Shown: positions 9,533-21,316 of the stretch, piece by piece | Layout: each line of letters opens with the position of its first letter | Numbering within the stretch: position 1 is the first letter of the stretch | Origin: Galaxea fascicularis | Taxonomy: Eukaryota; Cnidaria; Anthozoa; Scleractinia; Euphylliidae | DNA: 64,000 bases | NCBI GenBank assembly: GCA_948470475.1 | Contig: OX419336.1 | Span: forward strand, 23,216,445-23,280,444 | Direction: 5' to 3' | Translations under genes and position numbers: made by a program | Notes under the pieces: generated by a model | Databases searched by the model: none | What the model was told of the DNA's origin: nothing | The model's input: the letters and a program-made list of their open reading frames with translations, nothing else

Positions 9533-9814
9533 TTAACTGTATCGCGTAATTGACATACTCACACTCATTAAATCATAGTTGGCCTCCCCAAGTCGCGTTT
9601 TGTGTAACTTGGCAATCATTTTTATCAGTGGCACGTAGTTGTGATTGACATTTCCTTTTAGCTTTCCCACAAGGTTGGTAAGAACTGTGACTTGCACTGG
9701 ATTAGTTTTGTCTATGTCCTCTCTAAACAATGCAAGTAAGTCAACAATCAACTTTTCTTGATAACCATGCTTGCAACTGTTATGCAACATTTCCTCCCAA
9801 CTTGACACATCTCT
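9533..9814 (-). pseudogene. Gene A, end of the large exon after a premature stop
   Basis: In the same frame as the 692-residue frame upstream, separated only by TAA at 9815-9817. It reads DVSSWEEMLHNSCKHGYQEK and continues to NYDLMS, where GTGAGT forms a donor at about 9555. The final residues up to 9533 would be intronic. Confidence 0.55.
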
Positions 9815-11130
9815 TTACTGCTTCCTCATTAAAACAACAGTTTTCTCCAAATTCGTCTTCTCTGAAGTAACCGTGTGCAGTTTTTCCTTTACCTCAGACT
9901 GGGTTGCATAATCAAGGCGAAAACCTCTTTTTGCGACTCTTCCTTCTTCCTCTTGTTTCAGGACTGACTGGGACCTTTTCTTGTGCAGATCCAACAAATA
10001 ATGTTGAAGTTTATAACAGGTATCACAAGTCAATGGGTGATTGATGTTTCCGCTTGGTTTACCTAAACATGGAGGATCTAAGCTCTTGATTGCTGCATTA
10101 ACTTGAATGCTTTTTCCATCATAATAAACTTTCCTATTAACTGGTACATATGCTGCCCTGCTTGATCTTCTCTTAATTAACTTTTCAGCTTCCTCTGTAT
10201 GCATCTCTTTCCACCCTGTCCATTGTAAACACTTTTCATGTCCAACCCTGTGGAAGCACTGGAAATTGCCTTTGCTTCTTTCTCGTTTAAACAAGGTCTT
10301 GACTGTCAAGCGTCTTATACCAGAACTGTCTTTGTAGGATTCTACTATTTCTTGATTCTCGAAGAAGCCAAGACATTGTGTAACCTTACTATTGGGTTCG
10401 TTCAGTTTTAGGGCCTGGTAAATAGTTCTCTGATATGTTTTCTGGACACCCTTGCTGTCTTTCGATTCCACTGGTGAAATTGTCGCAGAAGAGCCACTGA
10501 AGTAAGCTAATGCTGACTGGTGCAGATTAGACTTATGGTGTATTATGGCCTGAGAGATTCCATCCAGATCTTTACCTCCACAACTAGACAATTTTGAGAA
10601 AACGCCTTGCCTGATACATCTGTCTTGGTAGAGTGGGCACACCACACATTCTATGGAGAATCTGGTTCGATTCCTCATGGAGCTGTGACATGAACTAGTG
10701 AACTGCGGCAGGACATCGCTAGGGAAAGTTAAGCTGCTAAAATCTTTTGCTGCAGCAGCGCAGACCCGAATTGGTGGGAAGGCTTTGATAAGGGATACCA
10801 TCAGACAGTTATTTGAGTGGCTGGTTGAATACGCAGAAGAATGGTAAATCAGCATCCTTTTTTCACTGTTCACTCGTGGCAGTGGTTTTGGAACGGAAAA
10901 AGACAAGCATTGTTTAAAATTCTGACAATCTAAGTCTTGGGGCTTAAGATCTTTCACATGTGCATTGTTCCATGGTCTACTTGACAGGAGTACGTTATTA
11001 CAAAACATATCTTCAGCGTTGGCAATAGTACAGGGGTGTCTTTGGGTTATTTCGTTTGCCTCTCTGTCATCTGAATCCCTGCTATCACAAGTCATTTCGG
11101 TTTCTTTCATGTCCTGCAACCTTGCTTGCT
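9815..11130 (-). pseudogene. Gene A, Cys-containing middle region
   Basis: This is the C-terminal two thirds of a 692-residue open frame. It contains spaced Cys/His pairs (IECVVCPLYQDRC, LTCDTCYKLQHYLLDLH) that could bind zinc, then a coiled-coil-like tail (EVKEKLHTVTSEKTNLEKTV). I do not recognise the family. It ends at an in-frame TAA. Confidence 0.55.
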
Positions 11131-12535
11131 CTTTCTCTGTATCAGACATAAAATCTCCAATGTCATCACTAACCGTCCCATCGTTGATATTGCTTTCTCT
11201 TTCATCATTCCTGTTACCATTCTTCATTTCACATTTCATTTCGATTGCATTCTGTTCTATCATGCTCCCACTAGTTTCTTCTTTCTCTATGTCAATCGTC
11301 AGCTCTCCAATATCTTCAGTAAAAGTTCCATTGTTGATACTACTTCCTTGTTCATCATCTCTGCTACCATTGTTCACCTTACATGTCTTTTCTTCTACAT
11401 TTTGTTCTACCATGTTCCCACCACTCTGCTCTTTCTCCGGGTCAATAGTCAGCTCGTTGATATCTTCACTGAACGTTCCATCGTTAATGTCACTTTCTTT
11501 TCCATCGTTCCTACTACCATTGTTCATTTCATATTTTATTACTGTTGCATTCTGTTCTATCATGCTCCCACCAGTATGCTCTTTCTCTGTGTCAATCGTC
11601 AGCTCTTTAATATCTTCAGTAAAAGTTCCATTGTTGATACTCCTTCCTTTTTCATCGTCCCTGCTACCATTGTTCACCTCACATGTCATTTCCATTGCGT
11701 TCTGTTCTATCACATTTCCACCAGTTTCTTCTTTCTCTGTGTCAATCGTCAGCTCCTCAATATCTTCACTGACCCTTCCATCATCGATACTACTTCCCTT
11801 TTCATTGTCCCTGCAACCATCGTTCATGTCACATGTCATTTCTATTGCATTCTGTTCTATCATATTTCCACCAGTTTCTTCTTTCTGTGTCAATTGTCAG
11901 CTCCTCAATATCTTCACTGACCTTTCCATCGTCCCTGCCACATGTCATTTCTATTGCATTCTGTTGTATCATATTTCCACCAGTTTCGTCTTTCTCTGTG
12001 TCAATCGTCAGCTCTCCAATATCTTCAGTAAAAGTTCCACCGTTTAGACTCCTTCCTTTTTTATTGTCCCTGCTACCATTGTTCACATCACACGTCATTT
12101 CTATCGCATTCTGTTCTATCATGTTCCCACCACTCTGCTCTTTTTCTGTATCAATCGTCAGCTCTTCAATATCTTTACTGAACATTCCATCATTAATGTC
12201 GCTTTCTTTTCCATCGTCCCCACTACCATTGTTCATTTCATATTTAATTTCTGTTCTATCCTGCTCCCACCAGTCTGCTGTTTCTCTGTGTCAATCGTTA
12301 GCTTTTTGACAATATCTTCACTGACTGCTCCATCGTTGGTATTGCTTTCTTTTTCATTGTCCCTTCCATCATGTTTCAAATCACTTGTCATTTCTGTCAA
12401 ATTATCTTCTATCATGTTCCCATCAGATTGCTCTTTCGATTTGTCCATCATTAGATCTCCAATTTCTTCAATGACCGTTCCCTCCACCGACCGATTCCTT
12501 GGTACTTCTGCAGCAGTATTGTCTGATGTCTGCAA
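11131..12535 (-). repeat. Gene A, about nine tandem acidic 50-residue coding repeats
   Basis: Each repeat of about 150 bp encodes a variant of GGNMIEQNAIEMTC, then NNGSRDDEKGSSINDGT, then EDIEELTIDTEKE. Copies differ at many positions and one is shortened. The run is broken by frameshifts near 11890 and 12235 but the repeat pattern continues through both. The opposite strand shows long open frames (10965-12047 and others), which are by-products of the repeat. The acidic, low-complexity content suggests a disordered segment. Confidence 0.75.
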
Positions 12536-12802
12536 CCCTCTTCGTTTCTGCAGCCCTCGTATTTGTTTCTTAGATTTTAGATTAATTTTCTTAACCTTTG
12601 GAATTTTTCCAAAGATATGGCGGCCTAATATCTCAAAAAAACAGTCTTTTATTGGAAGTAGTCTCTGGTAACTTGAAGAAGTTGATGGCTTCTCTAAAGA
12701 GGTTGTCTTTGGAAATGTAGCAGGAGTCGTTAGTCTCCTGGTAATTACTGCACAGCCACACCGTTAGAGCTTCTGGAGAAAACTTATATTCTTCTTCTTT
12801 AC
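12536..12802 (-). pseudogene. Gene A, basic N-terminal exon region
   Basis: It follows a TTTTTTTTTAG acceptor at 12803. A frame reading SSSYQRLLPIKDCFFEILG then a basic stretch (GKIPKVKKINLKSKKQIRGL) leads into the repeat region. The basic stretch could be a nuclear or DNA-contact segment. A second frame (SPEALTVWLCSNYQ) covers the exon start, so a shift is needed. The first exon of the gene was not found; the LINE lies directly upstream. Confidence 0.45.
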
Positions 12803-13001
12803 CTAAAAAAAAATTTATGAACTTACTAGTTGTTTTAAGGTGTTAATTTATTAAAAGCCTGAATTAGGGTCAAAATTACATTCTGACTTTCTTATTCAAC
12901 TTCAACTACTACAATCAATTGTTTGTGCCTTGCTTTTCAACAGACAAGACAAGCGTAAACAAAACGTAAACAGGTTTTTACCGGGTTTTACAGGTTCATC
13001 G

Positions 13002-14229
13002 TTAGCGCCTGCGCAAATACGCCGGAAATGAGGTTTGTGGAAAACAACGAAAAAAAAACGAAGAATGGACGACAGATTTAGACTCAGGCCTTCCACAGGA
13101 AGCCCGAGTAATAAGCCTTTCACTCTGCTTCTTGGCTTCTACTTTGTGTAGAAACAAATTGAACGTTGGGATTGATTTGTTTCTTCTGCTCTCCCATATA
13201 CATAGTTTACCTAGAATTATCAGATAATTAAGTAAGTCATTTCTATTTGAAAAGCCAACTATAACATCTTTTAAAGATAGGCTCAAATTTTCACTCCAAA
13301 AGTTAGACCACCAATAGCAAAAACTGTTCCAAAAGGCGCGTGCATAGGAACAGCCATAAAAGAGGTGGTATAAGTCTTCTCTGTAAATTGTGCAGAAAGA
13401 ACACCTCTCTGACTCAATTAACCCAATTTTAAATAATTTGGTATTTGTAAACAAGATGTTATTTAACAATTTGTACTGAAAGGACCAGACATAAGTTTCA
13501 CTTGCTGCGTTATAAGGGATTGAGAACACTTCCTGCAAAGAGTCTGAAAATTTCAGATCGGCTGACAGAGTTTTGAATCTATTCGGATATTTAGCTTTAT
13601 TGGCAATCAGGAGCGAGTAAAACTGTTTCGCTTTCGCTGAGTACGTATCAAATTCCGTATTATTATATTTGAAAGTCATAGAGTCAAATTCCACTGGTGG
13701 GAAAGAAGATAGCAAATCCTTAGGCACAGACAACCGTAACGCAGACCATGTCAAAAAGTTGGAATCAAGCCCCGAATTCTTTAGGAATTCAAAAGAGCGT
13801 ACATTATCCAAACTAAATAATAGATCATTTAAATAGAAAATACCACAGTCTGCATATTTTTCATAAAAAACAGATTTGTTATCAATTCTTATCTCTTTGT
13901 TATTCCAAATTACATAGCGGACATAATTAATATCAGAAAAAAACATTTCTAAAATCTGCCCACCAGTCAAGTAGCTGCTGGTAAAAACCATTTAAACTTA
14001 AATTGAGATCCCTTATATCATAATTACATTTTAAGAGCAGAATCCCTCCATATTTTTTCAAATGAAATATAAAATATGACTTCCATGGACCTACCCGCTC
14101 ATCAAGAATCCGTGGAATCCAGGACAGCCTTATGGCTTTAATTTGGGTTTCAAGATCCATAAGATTCAGGCCACCGTTCTTCAGCGAGTTAATGACTGAA
14201 AGTCTAGTCACTTTATCTCGACCTTTCAC
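13002..14229 (-). pseudogene. LINE ORF2, C-terminal region
   Basis: Two frames overlap near 13960 and so need one shift. Near the end, CSFCTIYREDLYHLFYGC forms the C-x2-C...H...C cluster typical of L1 ORF2 C-termini, followed by AFWNSFCYWW. The last 30 or so residues may be read-through past the true end. Confidence 0.75.
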
Positions 14230-15538
14230 AAAAATTGTATATCATTCTCTCCATCAGTTTGATAATTTCTTGTGGGGTTACCAATATTGTAGAAACATAT
14301 AAAAGCTTTGGTATAAGGAACGATTTTATAATGGTCACTTTGCCAAACAAGGATAAACCCGTCAATCCCCATAGGTTGATCGTTTTTTGAATGTCGCTTA
14401 ATCTTTCATGAAAGTTTTGTTTTATGATCTCTCTTTGGTCACACGAGAAATGAATTCCTAGCGTTTTAACTCCAGTACACCACTCAAGGCCCAAAGGTTT
14501 GTCTAATGAATTCTTATTTGCCCCAATCCACATCGCTTTAGTTTTTGAAACATTCATTTTTAAGCCAGAGCAATTTTCAAAATTGTTCAGGCTTTGAATG
14601 ACTGTTTCTACAGAGGAGGTGTTCGTCAACGTGGCAGTCATATCATCAGCATATAGCAATGTTTTAATTTCGTCATTGTCGATTTTTATGCCTTCAACAC
14701 GCTTATTTGCCCGAAGAGATATAGCCAAAATTTCAATTGCCACAACAAATAGATAGGGTGACAAAGGATCACCTTGCCTTACTCCTCTTTCTAACTTAAA
14801 AGGCTTGGAAAAAACCCCATTGTTTATAACACAACTCGAGAGATTGTTATAGAAAGATTTAATCCATCTCATCAGGGTCGGACCAACATTAAAGGCCTCT
14901 AGTGATTGGAATAGAAAACCCCATTCAATAGAGTCAAAGGCCTTTTCAAAATCTATAAACAGTAGAATACCAGGTAATTTGAACGATTCAGTGTAGTCAA
15001 TAATGTCGAGGATTGAGCGAGCCACCTCTCCGATAAATCTACCCTCGATAAAGCTGGATTGGTTATGGTGAATTATTTGAGGAAGAACGGTTTTAATTCT
15101 GTTGGCAATGACCTTAGAGGCAAGCTTGGAGTCAACATTGACTAGTGAAATTGGCCTCCAGTTTTCCAATTACATTCGATCTTTACCTTTTTTATCAATT
15201 AATGTGATAATTGCCTCTTTTTGTGAATTTGACATTTCTCCTGAGTCGAAAGAGCAGTTAAAAGAATCAGTCATTAACTCACCTACAGAGCTCCAAAACG
15301 TTTTGTAAAACTTGGCAGCTATACCGTCATTACCAGGAGTCTTTCCATTTTCAAAACTGGCCAATGCTTTAACACATTCATCAATAGTTATTCGTCCTTC
15401 ACAACTAAGTCTTTCTTCCTCAGATAAATTTGGAATGCTCGCCTGACCAAGAAAGAGATTCAGTTTATCATGCTGCACCGTATTAATTTTCCTGCTATAC
15501 AGATTTTTATAATTCGAAGACGAATCTAATAGTTTTTG
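14213..15538 (-). pseudogene. LINE ORF2, reverse transcriptase domain
   Basis: Classic non-LTR RT blocks appear in order: GNDGIAAKFYKTFW, NWRPISLVNVDSKLASKVIA, LLFIDFEKAFDS (catalytic Asp), GVRQGDPLSPYLFVVAIE, and LLYADDMTA (catalytic YADD). An in-frame TAA at 15170-15172 interrupts just before NWRPISL. The upstream end (NHQKLLDSSSNYKNLYSRKI) abuts the 519-bp insertion. Confidence 0.9.
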
Positions 15539-15550
15539 ATGGTTAGTAGT
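15539..15550 (+). repeat. Left 12-bp target duplication of the 519-bp insertion
   Basis: ATGGTTAGTAGT here equals 16070-16081. Joining across one copy restores a continuous ORF2 frame (GVITTNH followed by QKLLDSSS). Confidence 0.85.
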
Positions 15551-16069
15551 TGTCGCGTTCCCGATGAAGCAGACACGTGGTGTTGTTCACCGGAGTTCGC
15601 CAGGTTAACCAAAGAGGTACACAGTTTTAAGACGATTTTAATCTTTCTACTGATTTGGACTGAGCCGCTGGTACATCGGTAAAAACTACAAATGAAATAG
15701 CCGATTGTATGTGTCACAATGGGGCGTGAAATTACAATTCCAAAACAAATAATTTTACAATACTGGAAGCGAGAAATAAAAAAGGAAAACTACTTATATC
15801 TGATCTGTGCTCAGGGTGCTAAGAAAGCCAAAGAAAAAAACTCCAGATTTCTCGAAATGATGCTCCTTGTAAACTCCGTACGACTCCTAGCATGCAACTC
15901 CGGAAAACCAACTTAAAGCACGTGCTATTGAAATACTAACCCTAAGTTCTAAATCAACGACGTCATAAAGAGACCTAAAGCGGCTAGCCATAAAACGGAA
16001 GTTAATAATCAAACAAATCAACTAAAACAATAACAGAACCGAAAAAAGTGTCAATCTATGTACAACACA
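15551..16069. mobile_element. 519-bp non-coding insertion in the LINE
   Basis: Flanked by exact 12-bp direct repeats and absent from the LINE frame. It has no terminal inverted repeat, no poly(A) tail and no A/B box that I can see. A 65-residue plus-strand frame (15719-15916) does not look like a known protein. Target length fits a LINE-mobilised passenger or a DNA element of unknown type. Confidence 0.75.
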
Positions 16070-16081
16070 ATGGTTAGTAGT
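16070..16081 (+). repeat. Right 12-bp target duplication of the 519-bp insertion
   Basis: Exact copy of 15539-15550. Confidence 0.85.
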
Positions 16082-16561
16082 GATAACTCCACTTAAACAA
16101 AGTTTTCTTATATGTTTCCTTGTATGATTGCTTTTCTCCAGACTTAAAAAATACTTTGTACTTTTCTCCCCATGTTCATGCCATCTTGCCCTTGAACGCA
16201 CAATTAAACCATTGGCTTTCTCGTCATATTCTTTTCTAACTCGGTTTTACACTTATCCAGAATCTTTTCAAATTCTTCACATGGATTTTGTTGAAATTGT
16301 ACTTGAGCAGCCTGGAATATCTTTTGCAAACTTTCCTCTTTCTCTCTCCTAGTTCTTGCTAGTTCTTTTGAGTATTGCATCGAAAAAAAGACGAACCTTA
16401 TATTTAATCCAATCCCAAGCAACTCTTTTATCTGAGAATTCTTTCCCTTCTTCTTTCCATATCTCCAGATTCGTTTTCATTAGTTGAATAAAATTTTCAT
16501 CTGACAGAAGCGATGTGTTCATTTTCCAGAAACCGGGGCCTTTTTTAGACTCTTCAAACCC
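16082..16561 (-). pseudogene. LINE ORF2, linker between endonuclease and RT
   Basis: Reads EEFEKILDKCKTELEK and, after a shift, RSRARWHEHGEKSTKYFLSL then EKSNHTRKHIRKL, the conserved WxExGEKxTKYF block of L1-type elements. Separated from the endonuclease by an in-frame TAA near 16562. Confidence 0.8.
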
Positions 16562-17278
16562 TTACAAATGAAGTACAATTGCCGAATGGTCCGTTTTTAT
16601 GGCTGCAATAATGTCTACATTTTTAATTAAGTCTTGAAGTGTATCTGAAATGAGCCAATAATCTAATCTACAAAAGATAAATGGAGATTTTTGGCACCAT
16701 GTAAAGCTTTTTATCTTTGGGTTTTTTACCCTCCATATATCATTCAAAGTAAATGTCATTACAATTTCTTCAATACATTCAACTATTTTCTTTCTGGTCG
16801 TTATTATCCTGCCTTGTTTATCCAACATCGGATTCATAGGACAGTTAAAGTCCCCTCCAATAATTATTTTATCTTCATAAGCAAGGTCTTCTTTTTTAAG
16901 GACGGCAAGCAGATGATCATAAAATTGTGCAGCTTGATTATCATTGTTTGGACCGTAAACGTTAAATAAATAAAAATTTTCGTCATTAATTTGTGCTTGA
17001 ATACCAATATATCTACCGGCGGGATCAACATATTTCTGCTTTATTTTACAATCAAAGCCGTTTTGCAATAATATCGCAACACCTCTTGCATTACTGCTCC
17101 CATGGGCGAGCTCTAAAGGTGCGCCCCATTCAGCTTCCCATTGTTTCTCTTTGTCTCTTTGAAGAAAGATTATATTTGCATTTTGTTTTCTACACCATGT
17201 AAATATTGAACGTCGTTTCTTAAAGTTACTCAAACCTCTTACATTCAGAGATAACATTTTAAAATCACAAGAACCCAT
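16562..17278 (-). pseudogene. LINE ORF2, apurinic-type endonuclease domain
   Basis: Starts at ATG 17278. Endonuclease blocks: KMLSLNVRGLSN, NARGVAILL, GGDFNCPMN and the C-terminal RLDYWLIS...TDHSAIVL with the catalytic SDH-type pair (here TDH). The usual ETH block is altered to RDK after FLQ. It cuts target DNA in target-primed reverse transcription. The frame stops at 16562, so ORF2 is not translatable as one piece. Confidence 0.85.
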
Positions 17279-17682
17279 CTTGAATCATCATCAGTAATGA
17301 TCATGATCTGAGGGGAGAACAATATGTGGCGCAGGCTGTTGACAATTAATATAACATGAATAACGGATAAGAGGGATCTGCAACACACAACAACATAAAA
17401 ACAAACACTTATAAAAACACACACATAACAAAAATTGGATGAGAAAAGTTTCCGAGAGCATATTAACGGGGTCATTACTGATGGAGTCCCACATCCTTTG
17501 CTCCAACAGGCGTGTCCGGTCCTAACCGTTATATGGCTTTTCTTAATTCCAAATAAATATAAATGTTTCTTGACTTATTTTCCAAATAATAAATTCATTA
17601 GGATTTATAAAACTGAAGCTCCTAAATATAGAAGTAAGTATACTACGACGTACGAAAAATTAAATAATTAAAGGATATATAA

Positions 17683-18496
17683 TCACTCATCTGGCAAGGA
17701 GAAAGACTTCAATTTCGATGAGTCTTTAACTTTGTAAAGAATACGCGCAGGGACAGACCAAGGAATATAGGCGAAAACCACCTCATCTCGAGAACGAATT
17801 TCGTTAATATGACTCTCCTTCAGCCTCTTTCGTTCGTCTCTTAGACACGTCATCAGAGATATAAAGATTTGCCCCCAAAAAAGGGTTACCTTTTAGGGCC
17901 GATGCGGCATTGCAGAGAATATATTGTTTATCAGTGTAGCGTAGTAAATATACGTGAACGGGTCTTGCTAGAGGTGGAGCAGTATTATCTGTAATACTTT
18001 GCCTTCTAATGTTTGTTTGATGAGAGCGCATTATCTCCAGGTCACCTTCCAACTTCATATGTTCACACAAAATGTTACTGACGATATCTTGACATGAGGA
18101 ATCTTTCTCGGCACCTTCGGGAATGTTCCATATAACAATATTGTTCCTTTTCAACCGGTTCTCAAGGTCGTTGAGCTTTTCTTCCAAAGTGGCAACACGA
18201 GGAGAGTCCACTTTATTGCTCAAGGTAGCCTTTACCGTCTCGATTTCTTTATTAGTAAATTCAAGACCTTGCTTTAAGTTGTTAATCTCACCCGACAAGT
18301 TAGCTGTTGTGGACTCGAGTTGCTGAAGTTTAACACACAGGACATCATGGCGGCTTTGGCTATCTGAGTCCAGCTTGTTGATTTTTCCTGCCAAGCTCTT
18401 GACCAACTGAGTTAATTCTGCTAACTTGCTATCAATCGGCATTTCTTCTTGAAAACTGGTTGCCCCTTTCTGTGGCCGTAAATTTTTACTCATCAC
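17683..18496 (-). pseudogene. LINE ORF1, coiled-coil RNA-binding protein
   Basis: The 230-residue frame from ATG 18496 has a long coiled coil (about residues 30-115), then KRNNIVIWNIPEG, the RRM start of L1-like ORF1p. A frameshift near 17830 separates it from its natural end (ESHINEIRSRDEVVFAYIPW to FSLPDE stop at 17683). ORF1p packages LINE RNA. Confidence 0.8.
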
Positions 18497-18650
18497 TCGC
18501 CAGGATTAAAGAAAGAACAGCTTAGGAGTGGAGCACGGAGTGACACGTCCTCACACCTTGAGAGTCATGCCCAACCTCCCAAATAAGTAAAATGTATCCC
18601 GACTTGTCTGTATTGTTGTAAAGTATTGTCCATTTTTACGTCGTTGCACG

Positions 18651-19510
18651 TGTACCGGTTGCTCTACGAAAACGTCAGATTTGCTCAAGGTAATTCTCAA
18701 AGAACACTAGGAGATGGTGGGCTTGTATCAATCCCCGCTCTCGTATACTGTCTATTTGTGTGTAAAACAACTCAATAAAAATATAACTGTGCTTTTCAAT
18801 GTCAAACACTTACCTCCACAATATCGAAACAGACCAGCGCAACATGGAATGCAACAACGAGCGATAGTTCGGGGGCAACCTTCAAGTCTTAAAGGGGCTT
18901 GAAACATTGGAAGGGATGGTTGATTGCTGGTAACACGCACGATATTTTTGTCATGCAAAATAAATTGATACTTCATGGTTATATACATTTTAAGACTACA
19001 TAGTTTTTTAAATCTTTCCACCACTTTCCCTCCACAACAAAATAGTATTTGCTGCTAATGGAGAATATTTCAGATAATCCTCTACCCTACCCTCCCTCCC
19101 ACCGTAAAGAGGGCGTGGTAAATATATGCAAGCATAAATTTGCATGCATATATGCCACACCAAAAAGAAACTGAACCCATTCTACAACTCATGTGCCTTA
19201 CTGCGCATGAGTAATAAGTACTCCAGCTATATTTGCACGGGGACCCAGTGGTGGAAAATACACTTTGCAATAACACACAAGGTACACAAGGTTACTTCCT
19301 TTCAGCTTGAATTGATTCTTCCTAATTATTTTTACATAATTAAAAGCCATTTTAAACCAGACTTAAGAAAGGTTTGTGACTGGTTCGTTAGTATCCTCAT
19401 AATCACGCTCTTGTCTTGCCTTCGTTGTGTCCTTATCTTGGTCACTTGTATGATACATCACACCAGTTATATTCTGCGTGGCATTGTTAACGTCTGCACA
19501 AGCAGGCATG
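18651..19510. other. No clear gene; one possible small exon
   Basis: A minus-strand stretch at about 18810-18930 reads FQAPLRLEGCPRT then IARCCIPCCAGLFRYCGG before a GTAAGT donor, which could be an exon but has no family match I know. The rest shows nothing. Confidence 0.3.
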
Positions 19511-19514
19511 GATA

Positions 19515-20188
19515 ATTACCAAATCACGCGCTGACTCTGACATGCCTCGACCTCTGGTTAGTCCACCACACGTTCCTGTGCGTTCCACTCTGATAAACGT
19601 ACATAGTATGTCCACCATATGCATGTACTGAATCCAAAGAACAGCGGTATGTTGATTTTGCATACAGCTTCGTTTACTTTCTAGTTTCTCTGCAATCTTA
19701 TGGAGAATGTCTTCAGATTTAACTTCCTCAGCTGTGCGTGTACCATCTATTAGTTGTTTAAACAGCTCTCATGCTAACTCTAAATCCATGTTAATGGCCC
19801 GTGGCTTGGTTGTGTTCTCCTGTTATTCCTCTGTACTTGTAGGCTTGTCAGGCTCAGTTGGAATCTCTTGTTGCTCATCAGTCGTTTGGACTGCGTCATA
19901 AACCCTGGGGTTGACTGGCAAGGGGATGTTAAATGTATTACACACCAGCAGGTTATTCAGAGCTGCATCAACAAGAAAATGGCCTCTGATGGCTCTCGCA
20001 ACTGCTTTACCAGTAAGCATATGCCCAATGGCATTTTTTGCATACACTAATTCTAGGACTTCTTGTAGATGCGAACCTGCCATTATATGACCAATACCAG
20101 TGTGAAGGCCTCCCAACCGTAGAACAATGGATTTACGTTCACTATCTTGAGCCTCACTTCTGACAATCATGAGAGCTTTCAACCACAA
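19515..20188 (-). pseudogene. Gene B, C-terminal part (multi-copy cnidarian family)
   Basis: The readable frame (19823-20188) has KSIVLRLGGLHTGIGHIMAG and AIRGHFLVDAALNNLL. Further down, GGLTRGRGMSESARDLV near 19520-19565 matches a motif I recall near the end of this family. Many frame breaks lie between. Function of the family is unknown and its high copy number suggests mobility. Confidence 0.6.
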
Positions 20189-20189
20189 C

Positions 20190-21070
20190 GGCTGGTGTAA
20201 CGTGATAACGCGTGTAGAATGAATGCAGGTCTATCATTAGAAGAAGATTGAGGACTGGCCAGGATAATCGCCTTCGCATATCTTTTACATAGTCCCAGAC
20301 CATGCTGGTTGCGGAGATCTTAGTAGTGGTTGAGTCAGCTTCTAGAGAAGGTTGAGGTTTGCCAAAGTATCTTGCACCCCTAGGCTTCGTAGCTCTTTAT
20401 AGTACAGTGGCAAAGCTTCTTCGTGTGGATCATGATAATGACAAATGTTTATTCATCCAGCTGTGGCTTTGTCCTCAACTGTAACGACTTTCTTGGGAAC
20501 TGGCTTGCTTATTGTTGTGCCAGGCATTATTGTAGCAATAATCCCCATTCCCTGAAATGTCCCGTCTCATCTAAAGTTCTTGTATTATCGTCGACATTGT
20601 CTGCAATATAGTGAACTAAGTGACCTGGTGTGTATCCTGGGATGTCGGTGCCATGTGATGCAGCAGCACTTCTTCCGAACTTCTGGACTGTTGGATACGA
20701 AGAACAGAAACCGTGAGCGTGTAGTGAGTAAATAAGGAACTCAGATGCAAAATGGTGATGCATTTGGACACCAAGACTAAGCTGTAGAGGTGCTAAAATC
20801 ACCCTTGGCCTTGTTGCTTGGACAGTGGCATGTCCAACCGAAGTAATCTGCAGCTCAACGTCCTTGCCAACAAAAAGAATGCAAAGGAAAAGTCGTAACA
20901 GATCAGGGATGAACTCCAAGTTCTTGTAGCTTGAAACGTCTATATCACTCTTGAGTAGCTTCGCTGTTGTCTCAACAATTCTTCTTGCCTTCTCTGCTTC
21001 ACAAAAGTCTTTTTTTGGCTGATGATAGAACTCGCTGATAATTGATGACACTGTATGGTGGAATGTTACA
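20190..21070 (-). pseudogene. Gene B, central region
   Basis: Frame 20527-21051 reads SIISEFYHQPKKDFCEAEKA then RRIVETTAKLLKSDI, FASEFLIYSLHAHGFCSSY, and VHYIADNVDDNTRTLDETG, a conserved block of the family. The frame breaks right after, where relatives read FHGMGIIA. Several stops occur at 20190-20450. Confidence 0.65.
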
Positions 21071-21074
21071 ATTT

Positions 21075-21310
21075 GGCTTTATTGTGCTAATTAGTTACCA
21101 CGATTTTGTCTCCAAAATGTTCCTTTAGCTTTGCTTTCATGTACACAGCACTATATGCTTGTTCTTCAGAACCCTGTAGATACTCGTGCATTTTGTTGAC
21201 AAGATCAGTTATCATAATTTGCTCCTCATCATTCTCCTTTAGGAACTTTACAACTTCCAGAAATGCTGTAGCCTTACCAGTGTCGACTGGCCTTCCCTGC
21301 CACGGTCCTT
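21075..21310 (-). pseudogene. Gene B, exon with KATAFLEVV block
   Basis: Minus frame reads GRPVDTGKATAFLEVVKFL then ENDEEQIMITDLVNKMHEYL and AVYMKAKLKEHFGDKIVVT. This is a well-conserved block of the same family, in the expected order between the FCG block and the FYHQP block. Confidence 0.65.
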
Positions 21311-21316
21311 GCAGTG

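Larger units (their letters stand above)
12900..18650 (-). mobile_element. L1-like non-LTR retrotransposon, disabled
   Basis: Order on the minus strand is ORF1 (18496-17683), a short gap, and ORF2 (17278-13002) with apurinic-type endonuclease, reverse transcriptase and a C-terminal CCHC-like cluster. This is the layout of L1/Tx1-group LINEs. ORF2 carries TAA stops near 16562 and 15170 and several shifts, plus a 519-bp insertion. Exact ends and a target duplication for the LINE itself were not found. Confidence 0.85.

Noticed and set aside
10965..12309. Long plus-strand frames of 360, 264 and 158 residues.
   Set aside because: They are antisense to the coding 50-residue repeats and are kept open by the repeat period.
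12560..12802. RFX-like winged-helix domain at the start of gene A (VWLCSNYQ...LGRHIFGKIPK).
   Set aside because: The resemblance needs two frames joined at a chosen point. A single other frame (SSSYQRLLPIKDCFFEILG) reads more naturally, so the similarity is probably chance.
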